From Candidatus Planktophila lacus (GTDB lineage Bacteria > Pseudomonadota > Gammaproteobacteria > Steroidobacterales > Steroidobacteraceae), in NCBI GenBank assembly GCA_943331345.2, contig CALQLF020000007.1, forward strand, positions 1 through 63,851: 63,851 bases of DNA, in the 5' to 3' direction. Numbering within the stretch: position 1 is the first letter of the stretch; each line of letters begins with the position of its first letter. A program made the position numbers and the translations under genes. Positions 1-8,637 of the stretch are shown here, piece by piece. The notes under the pieces are model-generated. The model did no database searches. It was not told the DNA's origin and saw only the letters and a list, made by a program, of their open reading frames with translations.

Positions 1-1556
1 AGCCGTTCACGCAGGCCCGGCGGTGGGTCGAGCGCCACTGCACTCAGCGTGGCCGAAAAGGCATCGGGAGTGGCGCCTTGTAGCCCTGGCACTGCGTGCA
101 GCAAGCGGTAAGCGTTCAGTGAACCGTACTTCACTTGCCAGCGATAGCTGAGCGTGAACCCCGGCCAGTTGGTGGGGTTGTGGCCGCGCGCATCGGTATA
201 CCAGTTGTGGCACTGGCTCCACACCTTGCCGCGCAAGGCTTGCTGCGTGGCGCGGCGGCTGCGTTCATAGACGCCAGCATCCACTTCCATGGCCACGGCG
301 CCGGCGCGCAGCAGTTTGCGGCGGCAGCGCAGCACATGGTCGAACTGACTTTCGAGCATGTAGAGGATGGAGTTATGCCCTAGGTTCGTGTTCGGGCCAT
401 ACAGCAGGAAGAAGTTGGGGAAGCCGGGAACGCTCAGACCCAAGTGCGCCGCAGCCCCTTCACGCCACAGGTCGTGCAAGCGCTGGCCACCCGTTCCGCG
501 AATCTCGAGGCCCGATAGAAAGTCTGTGGCATTGAAGCCCGTGCCGTAGACGAGCACGTCCGCCAAATGTACGGCGCCGTCTTCGGTCTCGATGCCGTCG
601 GGCAACACGCGCCGAATGGGCGTCGTCGTTAGCGCCACGTTCGGCAACGCGAAGGTCTTCAGGTAGTCGCTGGAAATGAGCACGCGTTTACAGCCGACAG
701 GATAGTCGGGCGTCAGTGCCGCGCGTGTGGCGGCCAAAGGCACTTGGCGCTTCAGCAGCGCACGGAAGGGCTTGGCGGCCACGGCACTGAACAAGCCGTT
801 CAACCGGCCAAAGCCCAAGGCCAGGACTTCGTGGCTGAGATAAGTCTTCAAACGCACCAGCGCGCGGTAGGGCGGCAGGTGCGCGTGTAGCCACTTTTCC
901 AGCTGCGTATAAGCGCGCTGCTGGCGCGGCAGCAAGTAGTTGGCGGAACGCTGGAACACGGTGAGGCGTGCAGTCTCCGGCGCGATGGCTGGCACGAATT
1001 GCACGGCCGAGGCGCCGGAGCCGATGACGGCCACGCGCTTGCCTGCCAAGGACAGCCCCGCTGGCCACGCAGCTGAGTGGAACGACAGGCCTTTGAAATC
1101 TGCTGCACCCTCAAGGCGCGGGATGACAGGCTGGCTGAGTTGGCCCACGGCGCTGAGTAGTAGCCGCGAACGATAGACCGTACCGTCGTCCAGCGTAACG
1201 CGCCAGCAGCCGGGCAGTTCTTCCCACGCCGCGTCGGCTACGGCCGCGCCCGTGCGTACCCGCGAGTTCAGGCCGAACTTCTCCGCGCAGTCATGTAGGT
1301 ACGCGTGAATCTCCGGCTGGGGCGGATAGACGCAGGACCAATTCGGGTTCGGCGCAAACGAGAACGAATAAAGCACTGACGGCACGTCGCAGGCCGCACC
1401 GGGGTAGGCGTTGTCGCGCCAGACGCCGCCGATATCGTCACCGCGTTCGAGGATGAGGAAGTCGTCGACCCCTTCCTGCCGCAGGCGGATGCCCATGCCG
1501 ATGCCGCCGAAACCGGCACCGATGATGAGTACTTCAAGAACAGGGGTTGCGCTCAT
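1..1556 (-). CDS. Flavin-containing / Baeyer-Villiger-type monooxygenase, 3' end cut by window edge
   Basis: The frame is open from the ATG at 1556 to the window edge (518 codons), so the C-terminus is missing. Residues 12-20 give the FAD-binding GAGFGGIGM turn and GSGASAV near 179 is the second, NADPH-binding Rossmann turn. Between them FKGLSFHSAAW (154-164) fits the FxGxxxHxxxW fingerprint of type I Baeyer-Villiger and flavin monooxygenases. Such enzymes use NADPH and oxygen to turn ketones into esters or to oxygenate heteroatoms; the substrate cannot be read from sequence. No Shine-Dalgarno is visible, and a TAGAAT box lies 8 bases before the ATG, so the message may be leaderless. The gene lies 61 bases downstream of the Asp-box/thioredoxin gene on the same strand. 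Family assignment is firm; BVMO rather than another FMO subgroup is likely. Confidence 0.9.
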   Translation of the reverse strand, partial: MSATPVLEVLIIGAGFGGIGMGIRLRQEGVDDFLILERGDDIGGVWRDNAYPGAACDVPSVLYSFSFAPNPNWSCVYPPQPEIHAYLHDCAEKFGLNSRVRTGAAVADAAWEELPGCWRVTLDDGTVYRSRLLLSAVGQLSQPVIPRLEGAADFKGLSFHSAAWPAGLSLAGKRVAVIGSGASAVQFVPAIAPETARLTVFQRSANYLLPRQQRAYTQLEKWLHAHLPPYRALVRLKTYLSHEVLALGFGRLNGLFSAVAAKPFRALLKRQVPLAATRAALTPDYPVGCKRVLISSDYLKTFALPNVALTTTPIRRVLPDGIETEDGAVHLADVLVYGTGFNATDFLSGLEIRGTGGQRLHDLWREGAAAHLGLSVPGFPNFFLLYGPNTNLGHNSILYMLESQFDHVLRCRRKLLRAGAVAMEVDAGVYERSRRATQQALRGKVWSQCHNWYTDARGHNPTNWPGFTLSYRWQVKYGSLNAYRLLHAVPGLQGATPDAFSATLSAVALDPPPGLRER

Positions 1557-1564
1557 GCGTACGG

Positions 1565-1570
1565 ATTCTA
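1565..1570 (-). promoter_or_regulatory. Candidate -10 box of the monooxygenase gene
   Basis: TAGAAT on the minus strand, 8 bases before the ATG at 1556. A weak -35 match (CTGCCG) sits 18 bases further upstream. The spacing would put the transcription start at or next to the start codon. Confidence 0.35.
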
Positions 1571-1617
1571 CGCACCAGCACGCTGCTGCGGCAGGTCTGC
1601 CGCGAATAATCGCGGGC

Positions 1618-3531
1618 TCAGAGGAGCTTGTTCACTTCTTTGCGGAACGCTTCGAGCGAACGCTTGCCCTGCAGACGCTTGCGCACTTGCCCATCGCGGC
1701 CAATGAGGTACGTGGTGGGCAGTAGTTCGTTCCACGCCGGGTCGATGCGGCTGACGAGCGTATCCATGGACGGCTCGCTGCGGAGCAAGGTCTTGAATGC
1801 GGGAAAGTGCTTGTCGCGAAACGCCGTGACACGCGCGAGTTCTTCCGGGTCGTCCATGGACACGGCCAGCAGCGTGACGCCGCGACCCGCGAACTCATGC
1901 GACAGAGCGATGAGGTCCGGTATTTCCTGCAAACAGGCCACGCACCAGGTGGCCCAGAGGTTCAGCACCACCAGTTCACCCTTGTGACTGGTCAGTTGTG
2001 AAGCGAACTGCTCCGCACTGACCAGTGTCACTGGGCCCGCCATTGCAGTGACCACCGCATTGCCTGCTGGACTTGCCAGTGGCGAGGCAGTGGCCGGCGT
2101 ATTTTTGCCAGCACTCATCGCGGCCGCAGGGGTGTTAGGCACGGTCGCTACGACCACTTGTTCGCCTTGCTGCCAGGCGACCAAGGCGTTGCCGTTGGGC
2201 AGCATGGTCGCGGTTGGCAGGCTGGAGGCGCCCGTGGCTGCGCCCACCGCGAATACGGGTCCGAAATGAGCACCGCCGTCAGTGGACGTACGCCCGTAGA
2301 CGCGACGCTCGCCGCCTGCCAGCTTGGCGTGCCAGAACACGAAGGCGTTCTTGCCACGCGCCACCACTGCTGGTGCGTCGGAAACCGCCGCTTCGGGGTG
2401 CAGCGTCATGGGCTGCTCGAAGGTTTTGCCACCGTCGGTGGAGCGCGTATAGAGCACGCCCGTCGGCTGCGCCGCGCCATTGAACACGGCGGTGTGCAGC
2501 AGCTTGCCGCTAGCCGCCAGTGCGGTCGGCTTTAGCGGGCAGCCATCCAGCACCCATGCTGGGCCACCCACGCCCACGCGCGCGCTGAAAGTCTTGGCGC
2601 CATCGTGCGATACCGACACCATCGGTTCACGGTGGTTGCCTTCGTGCACCACGCGCGTCGCGACAATCAGTTCGCCGCTGGAGCCGATGGTGGAAGTGAG
2701 CTGGCAGCAAGGGCACGCGTCAGCGCCGGACACTTCGCGTTCGGCTTCCCACGTTTTGCCGTCATCGCGCGATACCGCCATGAAGGTGGCGGATGCGGCC
2801 GTCTGCGTTTTCATGACGCGGGTGTCGAGCCAGGCCACGTACACATTGCCTTCGGGGCCCACGGAGAGCGTGCCGAAAGCCTGCGCTTGCGCGAGCCCAC
2901 CGTGGACGGCCGCGGAGAGATCTTCCGGTGGGTTCGTGTTCAAACGCAGCGGCTTGGAGAAGGTCTTGCCGCCATCGGTAGAGCGCACGTAGTGCATCAC
3001 CGCCACGGGCTTGCCACTGGTGTCGGAGATTTCGTTCGCGGGGTAGGTGACATGCACCGTGCCGCGCGGGCCTATACCGATGGAAGGCTTGCTGACAGAG
3101 AAACCCCACACTTCACCGTCCGTGGCGTTGACGCGTTGCGGTGTGGAGAAGGTCTTGCCGCCATCGTCGCTGCGGGAGTAGTACACGTCCGACCACGACT
3201 GATGCGTGTGTCCACCGGCCTCGTGCGCCCCCACCTTGTCGGCGGTGCCGAGGGCGCCGCGGTCCAGCCAAACCAAGTGGATGCTGCCATCTTTGCCGAC
3301 GGCGACCGAGGGCGCTTGCGCGCGACGTTCGGCACTGCTGACGGCAGTGGAGGCAAGGCCGGGAAGGGCGGCCACCGTTACGGCAGCGGTAGCCATACCC
3401 GCCGGCGGTGCTCCTGCCGGTGCCCCGACTGCTCCTGCCTGCCCTCCCACTTGCGCCTCCGCACAAAGCGCAGTGGCGGTGAATAGTAGGGCTAAGAGTG
3501 TCGTGTGGCGCCGAGATACGTTCATTTGCAT
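1618..3531 (-). CDS. Secreted Asp-box (BNR) beta-propeller fused to a TlpA-like thioredoxin domain
   Basis: 637 residues with an N-terminal signal peptide ending near AEAQ. About six Asp-box motifs follow, for example SDDGGKTF (121-128), STDGGKTF (184-191), SRDDGKTW and SHDGAKTF, which indicate a sialidase-like six-bladed propeller. An alanine/proline-rich linker leads to a TlpA/ResA-like thioredoxin domain with the WCVAC active site at 529-533 and a late LPTT loop carrying the cis-proline. The propeller itself holds a CPCC cluster (273-276) and another Cys at 331, which suggests disulfide or metal chemistry. True sialidase activity is not supported. GGAG sits 5 bases before the ATG at 3531. 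The gene begins 2 bases after the beta-carbonic anhydrase stop, so the two are probably co-transcribed. Domain calls are firm; function is unknown. Confidence 0.85.
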   Translation of the reverse strand: MQMNVSRRHTTLLALLFTATALCAEAQVGGQAGAVGAPAGAPPAGMATAAVTVAALPGLASTAVSSAERRAQAPSVAVGKDGSIHLVWLDRGALGTADKVGAHEAGGHTHQSWSDVYYSRSDDGGKTFSTPQRVNATDGEVWGFSVSKPSIGIGPRGTVHVTYPANEISDTSGKPVAVMHYVRSTDGGKTFSKPLRLNTNPPEDLSAAVHGGLAQAQAFGTLSVGPEGNVYVAWLDTRVMKTQTAASATFMAVSRDDGKTWEAEREVSGADACPCCQLTSTIGSSGELIVATRVVHEGNHREPMVSVSHDGAKTFSARVGVGGPAWVLDGCPLKPTALAASGKLLHTAVFNGAAQPTGVLYTRSTDGGKTFEQPMTLHPEAAVSDAPAVVARGKNAFVFWHAKLAGGERRVYGRTSTDGGAHFGPVFAVGAATGASSLPTATMLPNGNALVAWQQGEQVVVATVPNTPAAAMSAGKNTPATASPLASPAGNAVVTAMAGPVTLVSAEQFASQLTSHKGELVVLNLWATWCVACLQEIPDLIALSHEFAGRGVTLLAVSMDDPEELARVTAFRDKHFPAFKTLLRSEPSMDTLVSRIDPAWNELLPTTYLIGRDGQVRKRLQGKRSLEAFRKEVNKLL

Positions 3532-3533
3532 GA

Positions 3534-4217
3534 TTACTCCCTCGAGCCTGCAGGCGGTGTGGTGGCGTATTCCTCGTCGAGAAACTCGACCACGCCTGTC
3601 TCCAGCGAATACTCAGCGCCCACCACCATGAGGCCATGGTTGTCGATGAGGTCTTCGAGGACTTCGGAGGCGTGCTTCAGGTGATTCACGGAGGCGCGCA
3701 CGTTCGCCCGGACGCTGTGCGTCAGCAAGGCGTCATGGTCGTGTCGCAGTGGCGTTTCCATGAGCGTCTGCACCCAGGGCCGGATGCGGTCGACGATGGA
3801 ACGCAGGTTGCGGGACTGTGTGCCGATGGGGCGCTTCAATTCTTCGATGGTCGCTGCGATGGCGCCGCACTTGGTATGGCCCATGACTACTACCAAGCGC
3901 ACCGCGAACTGGGAGGCGGCAAATTCGATACTGCCCACCTGAGATGGCGCAACGATGTTGCCGGCCACCCGGATGACGAACAGATCGCCCAGGCCTTGAT
4001 CGAAGACCAGTTCGGAAGGAACGCGGCTGTCCGAGCAGCCCAAGATAATGGCGAAGGGCTCCTGCGACTCCGCCAATTCGGCACGGCGGTCGTGGTCAAG
4101 GGGCCGGTCCGGGGCACGGACGTTGGAGGCAAAACGCAGGTTGCCTTCTTTCAGCCGAGCAAGCGCTTCAGCGGCGGGGATCATGGTGGGCGGGTCCTCC
4201 GTCGGGGGTTTTGTCAT
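3534..4217 (-). CDS. Beta-class carbonic anhydrase
   Basis: 227 residues, the usual size for the family. It catalyses reversible hydration of CO2 to bicarbonate in the cytoplasm. Zinc ligands are visible as CSDSR (Cys61, with the Asp63/Arg65 dyad) and GHTKCGA (His114, Cys117). A second possible start is Met12 at 4184, preceded by GGAGG at about 11 bases; the first ATG lacks a clear ribosome-binding site, so the shorter form is possible. It is the first gene of a likely two-gene unit with the Asp-box/thioredoxin gene and lies head to head with the serine hydrolase gene at 4319. Confidence 0.95.
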   Translation of the reverse strand: MTKPPTEDPPTMIPAAEALARLKEGNLRFASNVRAPDRPLDHDRRAELAESQEPFAIILGCSDSRVPSELVFDQGLGDLFVIRVAGNIVAPSQVGSIEFAASQFAVRLVVVMGHTKCGAIAATIEELKRPIGTQSRNLRSIVDRIRPWVQTLMETPLRHDHDALLTHSVRANVRASVNHLKHASEVLEDLIDNHGLMVVGAEYSLETGVVEFLDEEYATTPPAGSRE

Positions 4218-4318
4218 TTTACCTGTTTACCTGCGGCGCGTTGGTGCCTGACAATCGGGCCAACGACCAGGCCGGGAATCGGCCGGCAACGGGTCCGGCA
4301 AACAAGGAGGGGGACGAT

Positions 4319-5560
4319 ATGGCGCAGTTCAAGCGGGTCATGAGCACGGTATTGAAGGGGCTACTGGCTTTGGTGCTGGTGGTGGCGGCTTTGCCGGCTC
4401 TGACCGGCAACCTGTATTTCTACCGCGCCCTGCGCGCCACTTACTTTCTGGGCCACACCACCGCGAACATCGACGATGCGGCGGTGTTCGACCAGCGTAC
4501 CGTCAAGGCAGGCGCGCCCCAGCCCTGGCCGGTGTCGCCGGCTTATAACCAAGCGCCGCTGCCGGCAGATTTGGTGGCGTGGCACGAGCAGTTCGGGACG
4601 GCCGCTTGGCTGGTGGTCCACGACGGGCAGGTACTGCAGGAACGCTATTTCGCGCCCTACACCGCGGAAAGTCGCACGAATTCGTTTTCGATGGCGAAGA
4701 CTGTGACCACGATGCTGGCCGGGGCCGCAGTGGCAGATGGTTACCTGCTCAGCTTCGACGAACCGGTGTCCGACTTCATCCATGAGTGGGTACGCGACCC
4801 GCGCGGCGGCAAGGCCACTTTCGCGCAGTTCTCGGCCATGTCCGCCGGGCACAACTGGACGGAAAGCTATTACCTGCCGCTGAACCCTACGGCCGAGCTT
4901 TACTACGGTGACCATGCCGAGGAGCAGGTGCTGACCGCCGGCTTCGAACGGGACCCGGGCAAGGAATACGAATACAACAGCGCGGGTACGCAAGTGCTGG
5001 CGGTGGCCTTGCGCCGCGCTCTGCAGCGCAAGAGCCCGGACCTGACGCTCGCGCAGTACCTCTCCGAGAAGTTCTGGGCCCCGCTCGGCATGGAACACGA
5101 TGCCATCTGGACGGTGGACCGTCCCGACGGCATCGAAAAGGCTTTCTGCTGTATTTACGCCACCGCGCGCGACTACGCGAAGCTGGGCCAGTTGCTGTTG
5201 CAGGGCGGGCAGTGGCAGGGCAAGCAGTTGCTGGACGCTGGCTTCATTGCGCGCATGTCCATGCCGGACTTGCAGCCGTTCTACGGGCATTCGCTGTGGA
5301 TGGACCACACCTACAAACACCCGTTCTATCTATTCCAAGGACACCTCGGGCAATACATCATCGTGGTGCCATCGGAAAAGCTGGTGGTAGTGCGCCTCGG
5401 TCAAACGCGCGACAAGGACAAGGCGGGCGAAATGCTGCCGAAGGAAATCTATCGCTACGTGGATGCGGCGGTGGAAGCGGCGCGCCAGTCGGCGGCTATT
5501 GCCCCGGCTGCAGCTCCCGTGGCAGCGCCGGCTGCTGCCACGCCCACGCCTGCCGGCTGA
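4319..5560 (+). CDS. Serine hydrolase, beta-lactamase (class C) family
   Basis: 413 residues from an ATG preceded by AAGGAGGGGGA, an excellent ribosome-binding site that decides the start. An N-terminal hydrophobic helix (about 11-30) anchors or exports the protein to the periplasm. The serine-penicillin-binding fold motifs are SMAK (Ser124 nucleophile, Lys127), a Tyr-Asn-Ser near 219-221 in the YxN position, and GHLGQYI in the position of the KTG box. The C-terminus is an Ala/Pro tail of about 25 residues. Members of this family are esterases, peptidases or beta-lactamases; substrate cannot be assigned. It ends 4 bases from the convergent HPP gene. Confidence 0.88.
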   Translation: MAQFKRVMSTVLKGLLALVLVVAALPALTGNLYFYRALRATYFLGHTTANIDDAAVFDQRTVKAGAPQPWPVSPAYNQAPLPADLVAWHEQFGTAAWLVVHDGQVLQERYFAPYTAESRTNSFSMAKTVTTMLAGAAVADGYLLSFDEPVSDFIHEWVRDPRGGKATFAQFSAMSAGHNWTESYYLPLNPTAELYYGDHAEEQVLTAGFERDPGKEYEYNSAGTQVLAVALRRALQRKSPDLTLAQYLSEKFWAPLGMEHDAIWTVDRPDGIEKAFCCIYATARDYAKLGQLLLQGGQWQGKQLLDAGFIARMSMPDLQPFYGHSLWMDHTYKHPFYLFQGHLGQYIIVVPSEKLVVVRLGQTRDKDKAGEMLPKEIYRYVDAAVEAARQSAAIAPAAAPVAAPAAATPTPAG

Positions 5561-5564
5561 ACCG

Positions 5565-6050
5565 CTACCAGTACTGCGGGTAGCGCGTGCGGCGCACGCC
5601 GTTGTTCCAGGCGAGCGCCACCAGCACGATGAGGATGGCGCCAGCCAGCGCCGGAAACAGCGCAAAGCTCCACGCCGCCTTCCCCAGAAACACGATGATG
5701 GGGTTGGAGGCGGCGGGGGGATGCATGATGCGCAGCGCCATCATGCCGGCGGCAGCCGTGCCGACCGCCAGGGCCAGCACCCAGGGCTCACTGCCCAGAC
5801 CGTGAAACGCCGCGAGCCCCACGAGCACGCAGAACAAATGCCCGAACACCACATGCCGTGGTTGGCTGAAGGGTACGTCCGGGTAGCCGAACACCAGCGC
5901 ACACGTCGCGCCGAAGCTCCCCAGCAACAGCAAGGTAGCCAGTGAAGCGCTCAGGGTGGCCAATACACCAATGGCGACTGCGCAGCCGCCAAAGGTAAGC
6001 AGCAGCGCGCGCAAGGGTGGGCGTGGCGGTGGGGTGATAGGGGTGGACAT
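5565..6050 (-). CDS. HPP family integral membrane protein
   Basis: 161 residues, with four or five hydrophobic helices and the diagnostic MHPPAASNP sequence that names the HPP family. GGAG lies 8 bases before the ATG at 6050; an upstream in-frame start would add 21 unconserved residues. Some plant and cyanobacterial HPP proteins have been linked to nitrite transport, but the bacterial short form has no firm role. It is divergent from the TonB receptor and shares a 262-base control region with it. Confidence 0.88.
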   Translation of the reverse strand: MSTPITPPPRPPLRALLLTFGGCAVAIGVLATLSASLATLLLLGSFGATCALVFGYPDVPFSQPRHVVFGHLFCVLVGLAAFHGLGSEPWVLALAVGTAAAGMMALRIMHPPAASNPIIVFLGKAAWSFALFPALAGAILIVLVALAWNNGVRRTRYPQYW

Positions 6051-6122
6051 GGTCGCGGCTCCAAAATTACGTCTAGGAACATGCTCTCGGTGAGTCTCGG
6101 TTGGCAAGCGCATGGCGTGGCG

Positions 6123-6132
6123 TTGTATACAA
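6123..6132. promoter_or_regulatory. Perfect TTGTATACAA palindrome in the divergent HPP/TonB control region
   Basis: A 10-base perfect palindrome about 75 bases before the HPP start and 180 bases before the TonB receptor start. Its shape (TTGT-AT-ACAA) resembles operators of FadR-subfamily GntR repressors, and its centre contains a -10-like TATAC on both strands. No such regulator is encoded nearby, so the assignment is inference. Confidence 0.4.
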
Positions 6133-6312
6133 ACTACAGTATTGCCTTGCGGCGCTTGGCGCGAAAGTGAAACAAACCCGCTATTGCATTCGATTGCGAC
6201 TATGGCGGGGTTGTTCCGTTGATGAGCTTACGCCACACTAAACCCGTAGAGGTTTTCCATCGCGGTGCGCGGTTTCGCGCGCGCCGGCCCCATTGCACGG
6301 AGCACTCGTCAC

Positions 6313-8637
6313 ATGAATTCCAAAGAAAATCTCGGCACGCTGGTGCGGGCCATTCTCGGTACGGCTTTGCTTGGCGCCACGTTGTTGCCGGCAGCGGCCG
6401 TTGCGGCCCCGGCGGAAGGCGAAGCCGCCAGCGGTGTCGATGAAGTCGTCATTACCGCGCAGCGTCGCGAGCAGAAGCTGCAGGACGTGGGTATCTCCGT
6501 CACCGCGCTCGGTGCCGACGCCCTCGAGAAGCTGAACATCACCACCGCCACGGATATCGTGCGCGCGGTACCCAGCTTGAAGATGAACGCCTACTCTTCT
6601 TCGCAGGTGGTGTTCAATATTCGCGGTGTTTCGCAGAACGACTACGGTGACCAGCAGGAACCGCCGGTGGCTGTGTACCAGGATGACAGCTACTCCAGCT
6701 CCATCAACCTCGCCAGCTTCCCCGTGTTCGACCTCGCCCGCGTGGAAGCGCTGCGCGGCCCGCAGGGCACGCTGTTCGGCCGCAACGCCACGGGCGGCGC
6801 CATCCAGTTCATCTCGAAGAAGCCCACGAAGGAATTCGAAGGCTATGCGGGCCTTACTTATGGCCGCTTCAATCAGCTCATTGCGGAAGGCGCGGTGTCG
6901 GGCCCGCTCACGGACAACCTGCAGTACCGCCTTTCGTTCATCCGCAACACGGCGGATGGCTACATGAAGTCCGTGGTGCCGGGCGTGGAAGACCGCGGCG
7001 GCAACAACCACTACGCGCTGCGTGCGCAGTTGGCCTGGCATGCCGGCGAAGACACCGACGTGAACATCGCTTGGCGCTACCTGAAGGCGCAGCACGAAAC
7101 GCAGGCCGGCCTGTACTCGCATGAAGCTGCCTGCCCGAACGACCGCTTCCAGGGTGAATTCACGGCGCCCACGCAGTCTTGCGCGTTCTGGGGCACGGGC
7201 CCGGGCCAAACGGGCACGGGCTACCGCAACGATTCCATTTCGCCAAGCCGCGGTGGCAACCCTTGGCGCACGGCCGAGACGGAGCCCTCGTACGTCGACC
7301 GTGAGATCGTCGGCCTGACGGTGCACATGAACACCACGCTGGCCGGTTACGACCTCGTGTCCATCAGCGACTATCAGCACGGCACGAAGTTCTACACCGA
7401 AGGTGGCGACAGCTCGCCCGATGGTGGCGTGTACTTCTACCAAGGCGCAGACCTGAAGCAAGCCTCGCAGGAATTCCGTCTCTCCGGTGAAAACGGCGCG
7501 CTGCGCTGGACCACTGGCGTTTACGCCATGAAGGTGAGCGGCGCTTATACCGGCAAGTTCGCCGACCCGTTCTACGGCTACGACCCCAATGTATCGATGG
7601 GCCAGCAAACCGAATCCTACGCAGCCTTTGCGCAGGACGAATGGTCCTTCGCTGAGGGCTGGAAGCTCATCGCGGGCCTGCGCTACTGGCATGACGTGCG
7701 TACGGGCAGTTACTACGGCACCGCCGCGCCCATCGAGGGCCTCGGCCAGCCGCAGGTCACCATCATCTTCAACCGTAACCAGGTCTACCCGAACTTCCCA
7801 GGCATGAGTGTCACGCCGGACGACGCCCGTCAGACGTTCGATGGCGTTACCGCGCGCTTGGAACTGGACTACAAGCCCAGCGACAACACGCTGTACTACG
7901 CCAGCTACAACCGCGGCAGCAAGAGTGGTGGCTTCACGCTTTCTACGGGCACGCCCTTCCACCCGAACGAGCAGGCCTTCCTCGAAGGCATCCCGTTCAA
8001 GCCCGAGGTGCTGGATTCGTTTGAAGTGGGCGTGAAGACGAAGCTTGGCGATAAAACCACGCTGAACCTGAGTGCCTTCCACTACAGCTACTCCGACTAC
8101 CAAGCGTTCGCGCAGTTTGGTCCGGTGCAGACGGTCATCAACCTCGACGCGAAGGAAACTGGCCTTGAGCTCGAGCTGAACTCGCGCCCGATGGCAGGTC
8201 TGACGCTGCAGTTGGGGCTGTCGGCGCTGGACTCCACCGTGAAGAATGTGCCGCTGCCGGACCTCGCCACTATCGAGGACCACCACCTGCCGCAGGCACC
8301 GGCGGTGTCGGCGAATGCTTTGGGCCGCTACGAGTTCCCGCTCACCGGCGGCATGGGCTTCGTGCAGACGGATGTGCAGTACTCGGCGAAGTTCTGCTTC
8401 ACGGTGCTGTGCGCCCCGGTGGAGCGTGAGTCGGCCTACACGGTCGTCAATGCGCGTGCCGGCTTCACGGCCGAAGATGGCCGCTGGGAAGTGGCTGCCT
8501 ACGTGGACAACCTGAACGAGGAGAAGTACCGCGTGTACGCCTTCGACAGCTCGTTGTTCGCAGGCGTGGTGGCTGGTGTGTATGCCAAGCCGCGCACCTT
8601 CGGCGTCAGCGCCAAGTACCGCTTCGGCGCGCTCTAA
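6313..8637 (+). CDS. TonB-dependent outer-membrane receptor
   Basis: 774 residues. A signal peptide (cleavage near VAAPAEG) is followed by a TonB-box-like stretch (VDEVVITAQRREQ), then a plug domain with the usual NIRGV, VEALRGPQGTLFGRNATGG and FISKKP landmarks, and a 22-strand barrel region to the end. GGAG is 10 bases before the ATG. The family imports iron chelates, vitamins, sugars or lipophilic compounds with energy from TonB-ExbBD. The plug style matches receptors common in sphingomonads and Nevskiales that take up sterol-like or aromatic substrates, but the ligand is unknown. The C-terminus ends FGAL rather than in the usual aromatic residue. Its stop codon overlaps the convergent downstream gene by 3 bases. 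Confidence 0.93.
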   Translation: MNSKENLGTLVRAILGTALLGATLLPAAAVAAPAEGEAASGVDEVVITAQRREQKLQDVGISVTALGADALEKLNITTATDIVRAVPSLKMNAYSSSQVVFNIRGVSQNDYGDQQEPPVAVYQDDSYSSSINLASFPVFDLARVEALRGPQGTLFGRNATGGAIQFISKKPTKEFEGYAGLTYGRFNQLIAEGAVSGPLTDNLQYRLSFIRNTADGYMKSVVPGVEDRGGNNHYALRAQLAWHAGEDTDVNIAWRYLKAQHETQAGLYSHEAACPNDRFQGEFTAPTQSCAFWGTGPGQTGTGYRNDSISPSRGGNPWRTAETEPSYVDREIVGLTVHMNTTLAGYDLVSISDYQHGTKFYTEGGDSSPDGGVYFYQGADLKQASQEFRLSGENGALRWTTGVYAMKVSGAYTGKFADPFYGYDPNVSMGQQTESYAAFAQDEWSFAEGWKLIAGLRYWHDVRTGSYYGTAAPIEGLGQPQVTIIFNRNQVYPNFPGMSVTPDDARQTFDGVTARLELDYKPSDNTLYYASYNRGSKSGGFTLSTGTPFHPNEQAFLEGIPFKPEVLDSFEVGVKTKLGDKTTLNLSAFHYSYSDYQAFAQFGPVQTVINLDAKETGLELELNSRPMAGLTLQLGLSALDSTVKNVPLPDLATIEDHHLPQAPAVSANALGRYEFPLTGGMGFVQTDVQYSAKFCFTVLCAPVERESAYTVVNARAGFTAEDGRWEVAAYVDNLNEEKYRVYAFDSSLFAGVVAGVYAKPRTFGVSAKYRFGAL

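Noticed and set aside
2605-3486. Plus-strand open frame of 293 codons opposite the Asp-box gene
   Set aside because: Its composition is Arg/His/Gly-rich as expected from a complementary frame, and the true gene on the other strand has clear motifs.
6238-8286. Long open frame of 682 codons on the minus strand
   Set aside because: It runs opposite the TonB receptor, lacks a recognisable domain or signal, and matches the pattern of GC-rich antisense shadows.
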